DNA of 64,000 nucleotides from Acetispira formosa (nom. nud.) (lineage in GTDB: Bacteria; Desulfobacterota; Desulfarculia; Adiutricales; Adiutricaceae): positions 4,240,001 through 4,304,000 of the forward strand of contig CP026657.1 of the NCBI GenBank assembly GCA_023525915.1, read 5' to 3'. The translations under genes and the position numbers were made by a program. How positions within the stretch are numbered: position 1 is the first letter of the stretch; each line of letters begins with the position of its first letter. Positions 27,162 to 35,555 of the stretch are shown here, in pieces. The notes below the pieces were generated by a model. It had not been told where the DNA came from, ran no database searches, and was given only the letters and a program-made list of their open reading frames with translations.

Positions 27162-27264
27162 TGCGGAGCACGCGTTTTGAGGGTTTTCCAGCCTCAATTT
27201 TGCCTCTTCCTTCGGCCGGACGGGCATTTTTTGCATCTTTAAGGAAAATAATTCCGCCGGCCCG

Positions 27265-27921
27265 TCAATACCTCACGTCCGCCTTCAGCAAGCCCTCTCT
27301 CCAGGCGTAAGCCGCAGCTTCAGTGCGATCCTTCAACTGGAGTTTTCCCAAAACACTGCTCAAGTGCGTCTTCACCGTTTTCTCGCTGATGGAAAGTTTT
27401 TGGGCTATACCGGCATTGCTGCCGCCGTTGGCCAGCTCTTTTAACACGTCTATTTCACGTGCCGTCAATTCAGTGAACGGCACTGGGACGGGGTCGAACC
27501 CATGGCGCACCACATCCAAAATTCTTTGAGCCACACGCGGATGAATAACGTTTTCACCGGCGGCAATTCGTTTGAGGGCGGAGAGCAGTTCATCCCCCAT
27601 CATATTTTTCAATAGGTACGATCTGGCGCCCGCTTCAATGGCCGCGAAAGCCAGCCGGTCATCATCAGTCGAGGTGAGAACGGCCACATGGCTGTCGGGC
27701 AAAGATTCCACGATCTGCCTGATGGCCGTGACTCCATCCATCTCCGGCATGATGAGATCCATTAATATGATATCAGGCCGCAGCCGCGCGGCTGCCTCCA
27801 CGGCCAGGCGGCCATTGGCCGCTTCACCCGCCACTTCGAATTCATCCATTATTTCCAGAAGACTGCGCAGCCCGTGCCGCACCACGTCATGATCATCGGC
27901 CAGGAGAATTGAATAAACCAT
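27265..27921 (-). CDS. NarL/FixJ-family response regulator
   Basis: 218 residues. Receiver domain at 1-120 with Asp9/Asp10 and the phospho-acceptor Asp55 in IILMDLIMPEMDG, the switch Thr/Ser in VLTSTDDD and the Lys in SYLLKNMMG. A LuxR-type helix-turn-helix lies at about 150-215 (FTELTAREIDVLKELANGGSNAGIAQKLSISEKTVKTHLSSVLGKL). The ATG at 27921 is supported by GGAG at 6 nt; the frame opens at 28059 but the extra residues are not receiver sequence. It is a close paralogue of the regulator at 31430 and has no kinase of its own beside it on this strand. It lies upstream of the flgE leader and could act on it. Confidence 0.9.
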   Translation of the reverse strand: MVYSILLADDHDVVRHGLRSLLEIMDEFEVAGEAANGRLAVEAAARLRPDIILMDLIMPEMDGVTAIRQIVESLPDSHVAVLTSTDDDRLAFAAIEAGARSYLLKNMMGDELLSALKRIAAGENVIHPRVAQRILDVVRHGFDPVPVPFTELTAREIDVLKELANGGSNAGIAQKLSISEKTVKTHLSSVLGKLQLKDRTEAAAYAWREGLLKADVRY

Positions 27922-28091
27922 ATTGTCTCCGTGTATTGCAAAGTTCTTTATCAGAAGACGTGTCATTAACAGGTGAAGTAAATATCGGTCAAAAGTCGGA
28001 GATGAATTCAACCGGGCGGCTGATGACGGCCTGGCGGTAATATTGTATTCTCTAACCATGATCAGCTTATCAACCGCCTGAGGGCTGATCG

Positions 28092-28130
28092 GGTTTGGCC
28101 GGCCTTTACCGCCTGAAGGCCGGCCAAACC
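28092..28130. repeat. Perfect 15-bp hairpin upstream of response regulator
   Basis: GGTTTGGCCGGCCTT (28092-28106) and AAGGCCGGCCAAACC (28116-28130) pair perfectly around a 9-nt loop. A second, weaker pair GATCAGC/GCTGATC lies just to its left near 28060-28090. No T-tract follows on either strand, so a regulatory or boundary role is as likely as termination. Confidence 0.5.
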
Positions 28131-28256
28131 TGGAGGGTTTCAGATGCGGCCTTTCTCAAAGTGCCGCGGTAAATTGATAAAGCGCGCCGGGTTCCTTGAC
28201 GGGAATACCGGCGTGACTTTTTTGGGCGGTGACCGGAAACAACTGAAACCCTAACC

Positions 28257-28412
28257 CGCCGGAAGCCGGGGATTGTTTTTGTCCTGACTCCGTTCCGGGG
28301 GTCTTTAGTCACGGAGCCAGGACAAAAACAATCCCCGGCTTCCGGCTCCAACTTCAGCTATGCATACTTTCCAGGCTGGAGGGAAGTCGACCATGTAGCC
28401 GCCGGGAGAAAT
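28257..28412. repeat. Composite hairpin repeat (family 1): A hairpin, linker, truncated B
   Basis: The A hairpin has arms GCCGGAAGCCGGGGATTG... and its complement around the loop TCCGGGGGTCTTTAGTC. It is followed by the linker in reverse orientation (CTATGCATACTTTCCAGG ... GTCGACCATGTAG) and only the first arm of the B hairpin (GCCGCCGGGAGAAATGTTTT). It lies at the 3-prime side of the TolC-like gene. Confidence 0.85.
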
Positions 28413-28443
28413 GTTTTTCCGAATATTCAACATTGACTGTGTA

Positions 28444-29730
28444 CTAGATATGGTCCGCTGCGGACCACGCACGCGCACTTACAGTTTTGAAAATCATGTT
28501 TTCATATTGGATGACCTGATAGCGGTTTTTCAGCATGACCTGACGGGAGGCGTCAGCGTTCCTGGCCGCGCTGAGGTCGGCGATGAGGTTTTCAGGTTCT
28601 TCCGTCGTCCAACTGCTGCGGGCCACGCATTTTTCCCAATCCCTGATATATCGTCTTTCGCTGTGGGCCAGATTCTCCTTGGCTTTCACATAGGCACTGT
28701 GATAAATGTCGATCTCGGCCAGGGCCAGCGACAGCACGTTTTCAACCGCCATTTTGCGAGAGGCGTATTCAGGGTTGTCATCATATATCATGGTGACGGA
28801 ATCAAGCGTTTCCAGACTGAAATAGTAATTCAGCGAGTCGCCGGCTGATTCATTGACCACTGACTGCATCCGGCCGGAAACAGATTTAATGGCCTCTTCC
28901 AGTGTCATCATGGGCAGCCACCTGAACGAATTGATTTGAGACGGATTTGATGTTAGACGGCTGAGATGGTAAACAGCCTTTTTCAGGTCGGGCCGATTGG
29001 CCAGCACAAAAAGCGGCTGCTCAAGGTCAATATTGGCCGGAGAGACGTGGAGTATGCCTTTGGAAAAAACCGATTCATCAACATCCCACAGGCCGCTGAA
29101 CTGACGAAGGTTTTCGGACACTTCCCGGCGGCGCGTGCCCAATTCCAGAAGCCGCGCTTCAAGGGCGGTGACTGCCCTGCGCAGACGGTGCATGTCGGGA
29201 TCATTGCGGTCGCTGTTCTGAGAAAATGTTTTCTGAATCTGCCTGAACGATCTGAGGGTGGCTCGGGCGGCTTCAACCGCATCTGTCAGATAGGCCAGGT
29301 GGTAATAGGCGTCGATCAGGTTATTGACCAGAATAAGCCGGACGGCGGTCTGATCCTCAGCCGTGGCCATATACTCCCAGTGACGGATGTCGGGAGTCAG
29401 GGCCAGTTGTTCCCAGAAGGTCAGTTCATAGGCCGGGCACATTTCGCCGCCAAAGGTGCGCACGCTTCTGGAATCGATAACCTGCCCGGAAGAAGGGCGG
29501 CCGGAAGGGCCGCTTCTGGCGCACGGGAACAGATCCTGCCTGAGAAGGCCGGCCGCGCACAGAACGCCGCCCACGTTCAGAATGGTCTCAGACAGGCTGT
29601 CGTTATTGCGGAGGGCCGCTTCCACCAGTCGATTGAGGTTGTCGTCATGGCGCGCTTCCCACCACCTGTCGTTGATGTCAGAGGTTTCAGCGCGGAAATT
29701 ATGATCATGGTTCACATACAAGGAAAACAT
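28444..29730 (-). CDS. TolC/OprM-like outer-membrane efflux protein without signal peptide
   Basis: 428 residues. The pattern WWEARHDDNLNRLVEAALRNNDSLSETILNVGG, a middle region with LTFWEQLALTPDIRHWEYMATAEDQTAVRLILVNNLIDAYYHLAYLTDAVEAARATLRSF, then RPDLKKAVYHL and a second helical repeat match the two-fold repeat of outer-membrane factors such as OprM/CmeC. Those proteins drain RND pumps. Here there is no signal peptide and no lipobox, and an in-frame stop lies 13 codons upstream of the ATG, so export is doubtful. No adaptor or pump gene is adjacent. It is flanked by two-component genes. A decaying gene or a repurposed soluble helical protein are both possible; similarity is weak. Confidence 0.5.
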   Translation of the reverse strand: MFSLYVNHDHNFRAETSDINDRWWEARHDDNLNRLVEAALRNNDSLSETILNVGGVLCAAGLLRQDLFPCARSGPSGRPSSGQVIDSRSVRTFGGEMCPAYELTFWEQLALTPDIRHWEYMATAEDQTAVRLILVNNLIDAYYHLAYLTDAVEAARATLRSFRQIQKTFSQNSDRNDPDMHRLRRAVTALEARLLELGTRRREVSENLRQFSGLWDVDESVFSKGILHVSPANIDLEQPLFVLANRPDLKKAVYHLSRLTSNPSQINSFRWLPMMTLEEAIKSVSGRMQSVVNESAGDSLNYYFSLETLDSVTMIYDDNPEYASRKMAVENVLSLALAEIDIYHSAYVKAKENLAHSERRYIRDWEKCVARSSWTTEEPENLIADLSAARNADASRQVMLKNRYQVIQYENMIFKTVSARAWSAADHI

Positions 29731-29904
29731 GTTTGTCGCCTTTCCCCGGCGACCGCCGGTTGAGCTTCTTCAGGAAGGTTGGCGGAGTGGATACTGCCAG
29801 ATGGTTTAACATATATTGTTTTCGGTCCATTATCATCAGCGGGCCGGGGGATTTTGCATCCTACTTTCGGATGATTCATCGTCATCCATACAGAGGGTTC
29901 AGTT

Positions 29905-31458
29905 TTGCCGTCTGTTCTGCTACACTTAAGCACTATGACTGCCCACGATCTTAAAAAATACCTCCCCTCTCGACGCGGCCGCTGGTCAGGCTCACTTTTT
30001 ATCAAGTGCCTGGTGGGCATTATGTGCATTTTCTTTTTCGGGACTGTGGCTGTGTTTTCCTTTGGCGGGATGAAGCACCGCGCGCGTCTGGATCTTGAAA
30101 TGGAGCCGGACAATGTTATACGCACCATGCGGCAGGGATTGGCCGGTATCAGCCCCGCCGAGCTGAAAGCGCGGGCCGAATCTCCTTTCTGCCATGAGCT
30201 TCTGCAAGCCATGGTCTCTGATCTGATAGACGCCCGCAAGGATCTGTGGCGGCGCTACAACCGCAGCCTGGCTTTTCATGAGGATTATTTTCTAATAGTA
30301 CGCTACCGGGACAAAGATACTGTCTGCGAATATGTGACCAAGCGGCCAGGCGACCTGCCTCCTCTGATTGATGAAATGGAAGCCCAGGCCCGGCAGACCG
30401 GCGCGGCGGCCGGCATGCGTACGGAAATTTCCGCGTCCAACTCCTGGATCACGGTGGCGAGTCTGCCGGTGGAGGGTGCGCCGGAAACTTTTGTAACGCT
30501 GGGGGTTCAGGTTAAAATGCATCCTCTTGGCGTGATTTTTCCCGAACTGAGGGCGGCCGGTCATGTGCTGATCCACCTGACCTTCATCAGTTTTCTGTCG
30601 GCTTTGCTCCTGGCGGCCTATGTGGTCCGCCGCATACGGCGGGCCGAGCGGGTCGCCGCCGAGTGGGCTTTGGGCAATCTGGGCGTGCGCATCAACGACC
30701 CCGGACGCGACGAGTTCGGGCGTCTGTCGGCCGCCTTTGATCATATGGCCGACGTGCTTGGGAAGAACATAGAGGTCAAGCAGTCGCTGGCCGCCTCAGA
30801 GGAGCGCAACCGCCTGGCCAGGGATCTGCACGACACGGCCAAGCAGCGCTGTTTCGTCCTGGGGCTGCGATTGAGCCTCTTGGCCCGCATCTGTCAGGAT
30901 GACCCCAAACGGACTGAACTGGTGCAGTCCGCGCTTGAATTGACCAAGCTGGTGCAGAGCGACTTGGCCGACGTCATTCAGCGTTTTTCCTGGCCGACCA
31001 TCGCTCAGGCCGGTCTTTTGAAGGCCACCACGGACAGCCTGGATATTCTTTTCCAGGGCAGCGACATCAATTGGAGCATCGACCTGAAACCGGAAGAGGC
31101 GGCCGAGCTGGAGTCAGAGCCCTTCTGGGCCGGTCAGCTTTTGCTGATCACCACTGAGGCGGCGGCCAACGTCCTCAAGCACAGCCGGGCTTCAAATATG
31201 AAGGTGAGTTTTCACAGCGAAGGTGAAACCGGTTTCTGGATAATCGAAGATGACGGCTGTGGTTTTGATGAATCCAGGGTCAGCGGGCGCGGCATGGGGC
31301 TTTCTAATATGAAGCAGCGGGCTGAAAGCTGTCCGGGAGGCCATCTGGTGATCAAAGGCGGCCCGGGATGCGGCACGGTTTTGAAAGTGATTTTTGATTA
31401 CAGCGAATCAACAAAATCAGAGGATAGAGATGCCAACGACAATAATATTGGTGGATGA
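29905..31458 (+). CDS. NarX-type sensor histidine kinase (HAMP, HisKA_3)
   Basis: 517 residues from a TTG at 29905, preceded by GAGGG at 7 nt; the ATG at 29935 (10 codons in) has only a weak site and is the alternative. Membrane helix 1 lies at about 32-55, a periplasmic domain at 56-230, and helix 2 at about 231-250. A HAMP linker follows (RRIRRAERVAAEWALGNLGVRINDPGRDEFGRLSAAFDHMADVL). The HisKA_3 box ERNRLARDLHDTAKQ carries the phospho-His. A HATPase domain with TTEAAANVLKHSRA, EDDGCGFD and GRGMGLSNM ends the protein. The coding region overlaps the next gene by 29 bp, which defines the pair. Confidence 0.92.
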   Translation: MPSVLLHLSTMTAHDLKKYLPSRRGRWSGSLFIKCLVGIMCIFFFGTVAVFSFGGMKHRARLDLEMEPDNVIRTMRQGLAGISPAELKARAESPFCHELLQAMVSDLIDARKDLWRRYNRSLAFHEDYFLIVRYRDKDTVCEYVTKRPGDLPPLIDEMEAQARQTGAAAGMRTEISASNSWITVASLPVEGAPETFVTLGVQVKMHPLGVIFPELRAAGHVLIHLTFISFLSALLLAAYVVRRIRRAERVAAEWALGNLGVRINDPGRDEFGRLSAAFDHMADVLGKNIEVKQSLAASEERNRLARDLHDTAKQRCFVLGLRLSLLARICQDDPKRTELVQSALELTKLVQSDLADVIQRFSWPTIAQAGLLKATTDSLDILFQGSDINWSIDLKPEEAAELESEPFWAGQLLLITTEAAANVLKHSRASNMKVSFHSEGETGFWIIEDDGCGFDESRVSGRGMGLSNMKQRAESCPGGHLVIKGGPGCGTVLKVIFDYSESTKSEDRDANDNNIGG

Positions 31459-32101
31459 TCACGCCGTGGTCCGTGAGGGTATCGGCAGCCTTTTAAAGGA
31501 GATGCCCTCCGCCTTTGAGGTGGTGGGCGAAGCGGCCGATGGCCCCGCGGCTATTGAGTTGGTGCGGGAAATGGTGCCCGACATGGTGCTTCTGGATCTG
31601 ATGATGCCGCAGATGGACGGAGTCAGTGTGGTGCGGGCCATCAAAACGGCCAGCCCCCGCACCTATATAACGGTATTAACTTCCGCTGAAGAGGATGAGC
31701 TGGCCTTTGCGGCTATTGAGGCCGGGGCCCAGTCCTTCCTGTTAAAAAGCATGTTGGGCGATGAACTGCTTTCAACGCTTCTGCGCATAGCCGGGGGTGA
31801 GGATGTCATCCACCCTTTTGTGGCCAAGCGCATTCTGAAGGTGGTGCGTTCCAGCCGCGAGCCCGTGCCCAATCCCTTTGCCGCGCTTACAGACCGTGAA
31901 CTGGAGGTTCTGCGGGAGCTGGCCGAAGGCGGCAGCAACGCCCGCATCGCCCAAAAGCTCCACATCAGCGAGACCACTGTCAAATCGCACATAAGCAATG
32001 TTCTTGGCAAGCTCCACCTAAATGACCGCACCGAAGCCGTAGCCTACGCCTGGCGCAAAGGCCTCCTAAAACCAGGGCAGGGCCCTGGACCCCATGTCTA
32101 G
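31430..32101 (+). CDS. NarL/FixJ-family response regulator, paired with upstream kinase
   Basis: 223 residues. Receiver with Asp9/Asp10, Asp56 (VLLDLMMPQMDG), and Lys in SFLLKSMLG; LuxR-type helix-turn-helix at about 150-212 (LTDRELEVLRELAEGGSNARIAQKLHISETTVKSHISNVLGKL). GAGGATAG before the ATG at 31430 fixes the start; it overlaps the kinase gene. Very similar to the regulator at 27265, so one of the two is a duplicate. The last eight residues (GQGPGPHV) and the stop codon are supplied by the repeat element that begins at 32073. Confidence 0.93.
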   Translation: MPTTIILVDDHAVVREGIGSLLKEMPSAFEVVGEAADGPAAIELVREMVPDMVLLDLMMPQMDGVSVVRAIKTASPRTYITVLTSAEEDELAFAAIEAGAQSFLLKSMLGDELLSTLLRIAGGEDVIHPFVAKRILKVVRSSREPVPNPFAALTDRELEVLRELAEGGSNARIAQKLHISETTVKSHISNVLGKLHLNDRTEAVAYAWRKGLLKPGQGPGPHV

Positions 32102-32377
32102 GTGAGGGTTTCCCGGTGCGCTGGCTTTGGCGGCCATCATCCGGGCAGGGCCCGGACCCCACGTCTAGGTGAGGGTTTCCCGGTGCGCTGGTTTTGGCGG
32201 CCATCATCGTATTAAGAGCGCTGCCCCCTTGGCTATGGATTCAGCCATAGCCAAGGGGGCAGCGCTCTTAATACGATGATGGCCGCCATACTTAACTACT
32301 ACGGGAAAGAGCCGCCCAGACGAAGGATGCTGCCTTTCCTGGAAAGCATCCGTGGGTCCAGGGCTGCGCCCTGGGGA
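32073..32377. repeat. Palindromic repeat family 2, copy with internal duplication
   Basis: The left part, CCAGGGC...GGACCCCATGTCTAGGTGAGGGTTTCCCGGTGCGC...GGCGGCCATCAT, occurs twice in tandem (units about 71 bp apart). Then comes a long perfect palindrome: the arm ATCATCGTATTAAGAGCG...CCTTGGCTATGG and its complement meet near 32242. The right side ends in a GGATGC/GCATCC stem and CCAGGGCTGCGCCCTGG. No transposase gene is inside. It starts within the 3-prime end of the response regulator. Confidence 0.85.
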
Positions 32378-32526
32378 ATTTTTTTTGAAATGTATTGACT
32401 ATTTAAAATTAGGCCTTATATTTAAATATCGAAATATATGCGGCTTGGCGAAGATTTTTGCAAAACTGGGGTTTTGAGCGGTTTTGCTGGATTTAGCGGC
32501 TGTAATTGCTTCACGGAGGATGATAA

Positions 32527-32871
32527 ATGGCCAAACCTGCCATAACCTGGGAGGGCCGACGCGCCCTGACCGATAACCCTAACACCAATGCGGACACCTT
32601 TAAAAATGCCGCCCGCGAATTGATGGACAAAAGCCTCCTGGCCGATGCGGCTACTTTTTTCTCCCTGGCCAATGATGAGGAGGCCTTGCGGGAAATAGCG
32701 GAGCTGGCCGTAGAAGAAGGCAACTTTTTCCTTTTTCAGGCCGCCGCCGCCAAATTGGGGCCCGAATCCCTGGGCAGAGAGAAGGTCGAAGCCCTGCGGG
32801 AAGCGGCCGAAAACAGCGGCAAGGCCCTGTATGCTGAGCGGGCGGCCAAATATATTTCGGAACATTATTAA
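32527..32871 (+). CDS. Small helical protein of unknown function
   Basis: 114 residues, no recognised domain. It is almost wholly alpha-helical, with pairs of helices rich in Ala/Glu (NAARELMDKSLLADAATFFSLA, EEALREIAELAVEEGNFFLFQAAAAKL, EKVEALREAAENSGKALYAERAAKYI) that suggest a small TPR- or HEAT-like repeat. There is no signal peptide or membrane helix. GGAGG lies 7 nt before the ATG, so it is probably a real gene. It is separated from dnaJ by 110 bp and may be its own transcript. Confidence 0.6.
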   Translation: MAKPAITWEGRRALTDNPNTNADTFKNAARELMDKSLLADAATFFSLANDEEALREIAELAVEEGNFFLFQAAAAKLGPESLGREKVEALREAAENSGKALYAERAAKYISEHY

Positions 32872-32981
32872 CCATATTTACCAGCGACCTGACACGCGCG
32901 GCCCCGGCGGGCCGGGCTGAGATGGTCTTTTTTATTCCAGTGGCGGATTAAAGCCATATTGTATAATCATTCGGATAAGTT

Positions 32982-34112
32982 ATGAGCGTAAAAACCTGTT
33001 ATTACGAAGTGCTCGGCGTTGACCGTCAGGCCGACGGCGCCACCATCAAAAAAGCTTATCGGGCCATGGCCCTTCAATATCATCCTGACCGGAACCCTGG
33101 TGATGCTGAGGCTGAAACCAAATTCAGGGAAGCGGCCGAGGCCTATGAAGTGCTGAGCGACCAGGAAAAGCGCCGTCTGTATGACCAATATGGGCACGAA
33201 GGCCTCAACAACGCTGGTTTTCAAGGCGGCTTCCAGGATTTTGGCGATATTTTTTCCGCCTTTGGCAACATCTTTCAGGATTTCTTTGCCGGAGGCGGCG
33301 GCCCTTCGGCCCGCAACCGGCCGCGTCCGGGCCGCGATCTGGTTTATGAGGCGGTGATTGAATTCACCGAAGCCTTTACCGGCACCTCCATCGAGCTGAA
33401 AATCCCCCGCGAGGAGACCTGTGAGGAATGTGACGGCACCGGCTCGAAAAGCCACAGCCGCTCCACCTGCCAGCAGTGCGGCGGACAGGGCCAGGTCTAT
33501 CAGGGCCGCGGCTTCATCCGCATGGCCAGCACCTGCCCCATCTGCCGGGGCACAGGAACCATAGTCACCGACCCCTGCGACAGCTGCCGGGGCCACGGCC
33601 GCATCAAACGCACCCGCACCCTCAACGTCAAGGTGCCGGCCGGTGTGGACACCGGCTCGCGCATGCGGCTGACCGGGGAGGGCGAAAGCGGCTACAATGG
33701 CGGTCCCTCTGGTGATCTCTATGTGGAGCTGATCGTCCGCCACCATGAATTTTTTAGCCGGGAGCACAACCATGTGCTGTTGGAGCGGAAGATCGATCTG
33801 GTCACCGCCGCTCTCGGATGTGAAATCGATGTGCCCACCGTCACTGGCGAGAATGAGAAAATGACCGTCCCGGCCGGGGCCCAGAACGGCAAGCTTTTGC
33901 GGCTGACCGGCAAGGGTTTTAAAAGCCCCACCGGCGGGGCCACCGGCGACCTGATCGTCTCCCTGATCGTCACCACCCCTCAGGACTTGACTGAACGTCA
34001 GGAAGCGATTTTGCGTGAGTTTGCCGATCTGGAAGCTGAAAAGCGGGGAGATTCGCCTATCAAACGTTTGGCCAAGAAAGCCAAGCGCAAGATTAAAAAA
34101 GCGCTGGGCTGA
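32982..34112 (+). CDS. dnaJ: Chaperone protein DnaJ
   Basis: Hsp40 co-chaperone that delivers substrates to DnaK and stimulates its ATPase. 376 residues. The J domain has HPD at 34-36; a Gly/Phe-rich stretch ([29 protein letters not shown]) follows, then four zinc-finger repeats ([32 protein letters not shown]) and the C-terminal substrate domains. No dnaK or grpE is in the window. A TATAAT at 32962 lies too close to the ATG for a normal leader. moaC begins 2 bp after the stop, so the two genes are coupled, although their functions are unrelated. Confidence 0.97.
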   Translation: MSVKTCYYEVLGVDRQADGATIKKAYRAMALQYHPDRNPGDAEAETKFREAAEAYEVLSDQEKRRLYDQYGHEGLNNAGFQGGFQDFGDIFSAFGNIFQDFFAGGGGPSARNRPRPGRDLVYEAVIEFTEAFTGTSIELKIPREETCEECDGTGSKSHSRSTCQQCGGQGQVYQGRGFIRMASTCPICRGTGTIVTDPCDSCRGHGRIKRTRTLNVKVPAGVDTGSRMRLTGEGESGYNGGPSGDLYVELIVRHHEFFSREHNHVLLERKIDLVTAALGCEIDVPTVTGENEKMTVPAGAQNGKLLRLTGKGFKSPTGGATGDLIVSLIVTTPQDLTERQEAILREFADLEAEKRGDSPIKRLAKKAKRKIKKALG

Positions 34113-34114
34113 TT

Positions 34115-34594
34115 ATGTCCGGCCGTCTCACTCACCTTGACGAAAACGGAGCCGCCCATATGGTTGATGTCGGGCATAAGCCCGACACCCCGCGTACGGC
34201 TGTGGCCTCCGCCACGGTGCTGATGGCTGAAGAGACGCTCACGGCCATTTGCGAGGGTTCCGCCAAAAAAGGCGACGTTCTGGCCGTGTCCAGGGTGGCG
34301 GGCATCATGGCGGCCAAAAAGACTTCCGAACTCATTCCCCTCTGCCACCCTTTGGCGCTTAGCCAGGTGACGGTGGATTTTCAGCCGCGCCCCGGAGAAG
34401 GACGCATCGACATTACCGCCACGGCCCGGACCACCGGACCCACCGGGGTGGAGATGGAGGCCCTGACGGCCGCGTCAGTGGCCGGGCTGACCATCTATGA
34501 TATGGCCAAAGCCATAGACCGTTCCATGACCATTACTGATATAAAACTGATGATGAAGGACGGCGGAGCCAGCGGCCTTTTTCAGCGAGCCTGA
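34115..34594 (+). CDS. moaC: Cyclic pyranopterin monophosphate synthase accessory protein
   Basis: MoaC converts the MoaA product to cyclic pyranopterin monophosphate in molybdenum/tungsten cofactor synthesis. 159 residues, normal for the family. Signatures: [16 protein letters not shown] at the N-terminus, [30 protein letters not shown] in the core, [27 protein letters not shown] and the C-terminal [12 protein letters not shown]. Its start lies 2 bp after the dnaJ stop. The downstream XdhC-like gene is also linked to molybdoenzymes, though it is 2 kb away. Confidence 0.96.
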   Translation: MSGRLTHLDENGAAHMVDVGHKPDTPRTAVASATVLMAEETLTAICEGSAKKGDVLAVSRVAGIMAAKKTSELIPLCHPLALSQVTVDFQPRPGEGRIDITATARTTGPTGVEMEALTAASVAGLTIYDMAKAIDRSMTITDIKLMMKDGGASGLFQRA

Positions 34595-34636
34595 CCGTTT
34601 GCGGCCGAGCCTCCCACTATCATGGCGGAGGGTTGT

Positions 34637-35164
34637 ATGAACGAAGACAGCATCAGCCTCAGACCACTGGAGCGTGAAGATCTGCCCTTTGTCCACGGCC
34701 TGGACAATAATATCAACGTTATGCGCTACTGGTTCGAAGAGCCTTATGAGGCTCTGGTGGAGCTGGTGGATATTTATGAAAAGCATATCCACGATCAGAG
34801 TGAGCGCCGTTTCATTATCAGCAAAGGCAGCGAGAATATCGGGCTGGTGGAGCTGATGGAGATTCAGCAGATTCATCGCAACGCGGAGTTTCAAATCATC
34901 ATTTCCCCGGAATACCAGGGGCGGGGCTATGCGGCTCCGGCCGCCCGCCTGGCCATTGAATACAGCTTCGCTGTGCTGAACCTCTATAAGCTGTATCTTC
35001 TGGTGGCCAAGGAAAATGAGCGGGCTATTCATATCTATAAGAAGCTGGGCTTTGAATCCGAAGGCGTATTAAAGGGAGAGTTTTACATCAATGGCCGCTA
35101 TCGTGATGTGATTCGCATGGCTATTTTTCGTGATGACTATCTGGCCTCAGTCAATCTGCTTTGA
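34637..35164 (+). CDS. speG: Spermidine N-acetyltransferase
   Basis: GNAT-fold acetyltransferase that acetylates spermidine/spermine with acetyl-CoA and so limits polyamine toxicity. 175 residues. The sequence follows SpeG closely: [20 protein letters not shown], the [29 protein letters not shown] segment of the allosteric region, the acetyl-CoA loop in [22 protein letters not shown], and [25 protein letters not shown]. The ATG at 34637 follows GGAGGG; an ATG at 34622 would precede this site. It probably has its own transcript after moaC. Confidence 0.9.
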   Translation: MNEDSISLRPLEREDLPFVHGLDNNINVMRYWFEEPYEALVELVDIYEKHIHDQSERRFIISKGSENIGLVELMEIQQIHRNAEFQIIISPEYQGRGYAAPAARLAIEYSFAVLNLYKLYLLVAKENERAIHIYKKLGFESEGVLKGEFYINGRYRDVIRMAIFRDDYLASVNLL

Positions 35165-35208
35165 ACCTGGTGATATGTGCCGCTCAAAGTTTCGTGAGTA
35201 GCGGTGGA

Positions 35209-35330
35209 CCGCCGCCTGGAGAAATGTTTCAGCCCGGCGAGGTTCCGGGGATCTTTAGTCACCTCGCCGGGCTGAAACATTTCTCCAGGCGGCTGCCTGG
35301 TCAGCTTTCTTAAGAGCTTGAAAGTGCGCT
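35209..35330. repeat. Composite hairpin repeat (family 1): B hairpin plus partial linker
   Basis: The arms GCCGCCTGGAGAAATGTTTC AGCCCGGCGAGG and the complement CCTCGCCGGGCTGAAAC... ATTTCTCCAGGCGGC surround TTCCGGGGATCTTTAGTCA. Several stem positions differ from the other copies but both arms changed together, so pairing is kept. The linker GGCTGCCTGGTCAGCTTTCT follows and decays into unique sequence. Confidence 0.8.
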
Positions 35331-35398
35331 TGGCCGGATTGCGGCGGGTATTGCTTTTCCGCAATTTAAAGAATCACAGGCCACAGGTTCCAGGTTTG

Positions 35399-35424
35399 GA
35401 TTTTTCAGCTTTTCATGATATATT
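35399..35424 (+). promoter_or_regulatory. Candidate promoter of prfB
   Basis: Extended -10 TGATATATT at 35416-35424 with a weak TTGGAT 17 nt upstream. The roughly 125-nt leader contains TACGCCG/CGGCGTA as a possible stem just downstream. The start of prfB is at 35556. Confidence 0.35.
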
Positions 35425-35555
35425 GCATCACTACGCCGCAGTCTGACGTCTACGGCGTATTTCGTATATAGCCAAAGGGGCCGCCGGTAAAGGCCGGGCT
35501 TTAAGGCTTGATTATTTAAAACGCCCCTGAACAAGGACATAAGAGGGAAGAAAAA

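Larger units (their letters stand above)
26535..27264. other. Gene-free flagellar leader region
   Basis: About 730 bp with no open frame that has a credible start and family features on either strand. It contains a plus-strand and a minus-strand sigma-54-like promoter facing each other (26575-26590 and 27145-27159). GC-rich short inverted repeats occur (for example around 26621-26636 and 26665-26690). Likely a long flgE 5-prime leader, possibly with an antisense or separate small RNA. Confidence 0.45.

Noticed and set aside
32445..32462. Sigma-54 promoter upstream of the gene at 32527 (CTTGGCGAAGATTTTTGCA)
   Set aside because: GG and GC are 11 nt apart instead of 10, which inactivates such promoters, and no upstream activator words are present.
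32960..32968. TATAAT as the dnaJ promoter
   Set aside because: It lies only about 15 bp before the ATG and lacks a -35 hexamer, leaving almost no leader for ribosome binding.
35205..35297. Coding potential across the family 1 hairpin after speG
   Set aside because: Short frames exist on both strands but consist of the palindrome itself; arms change in a way that keeps pairing, not codons.
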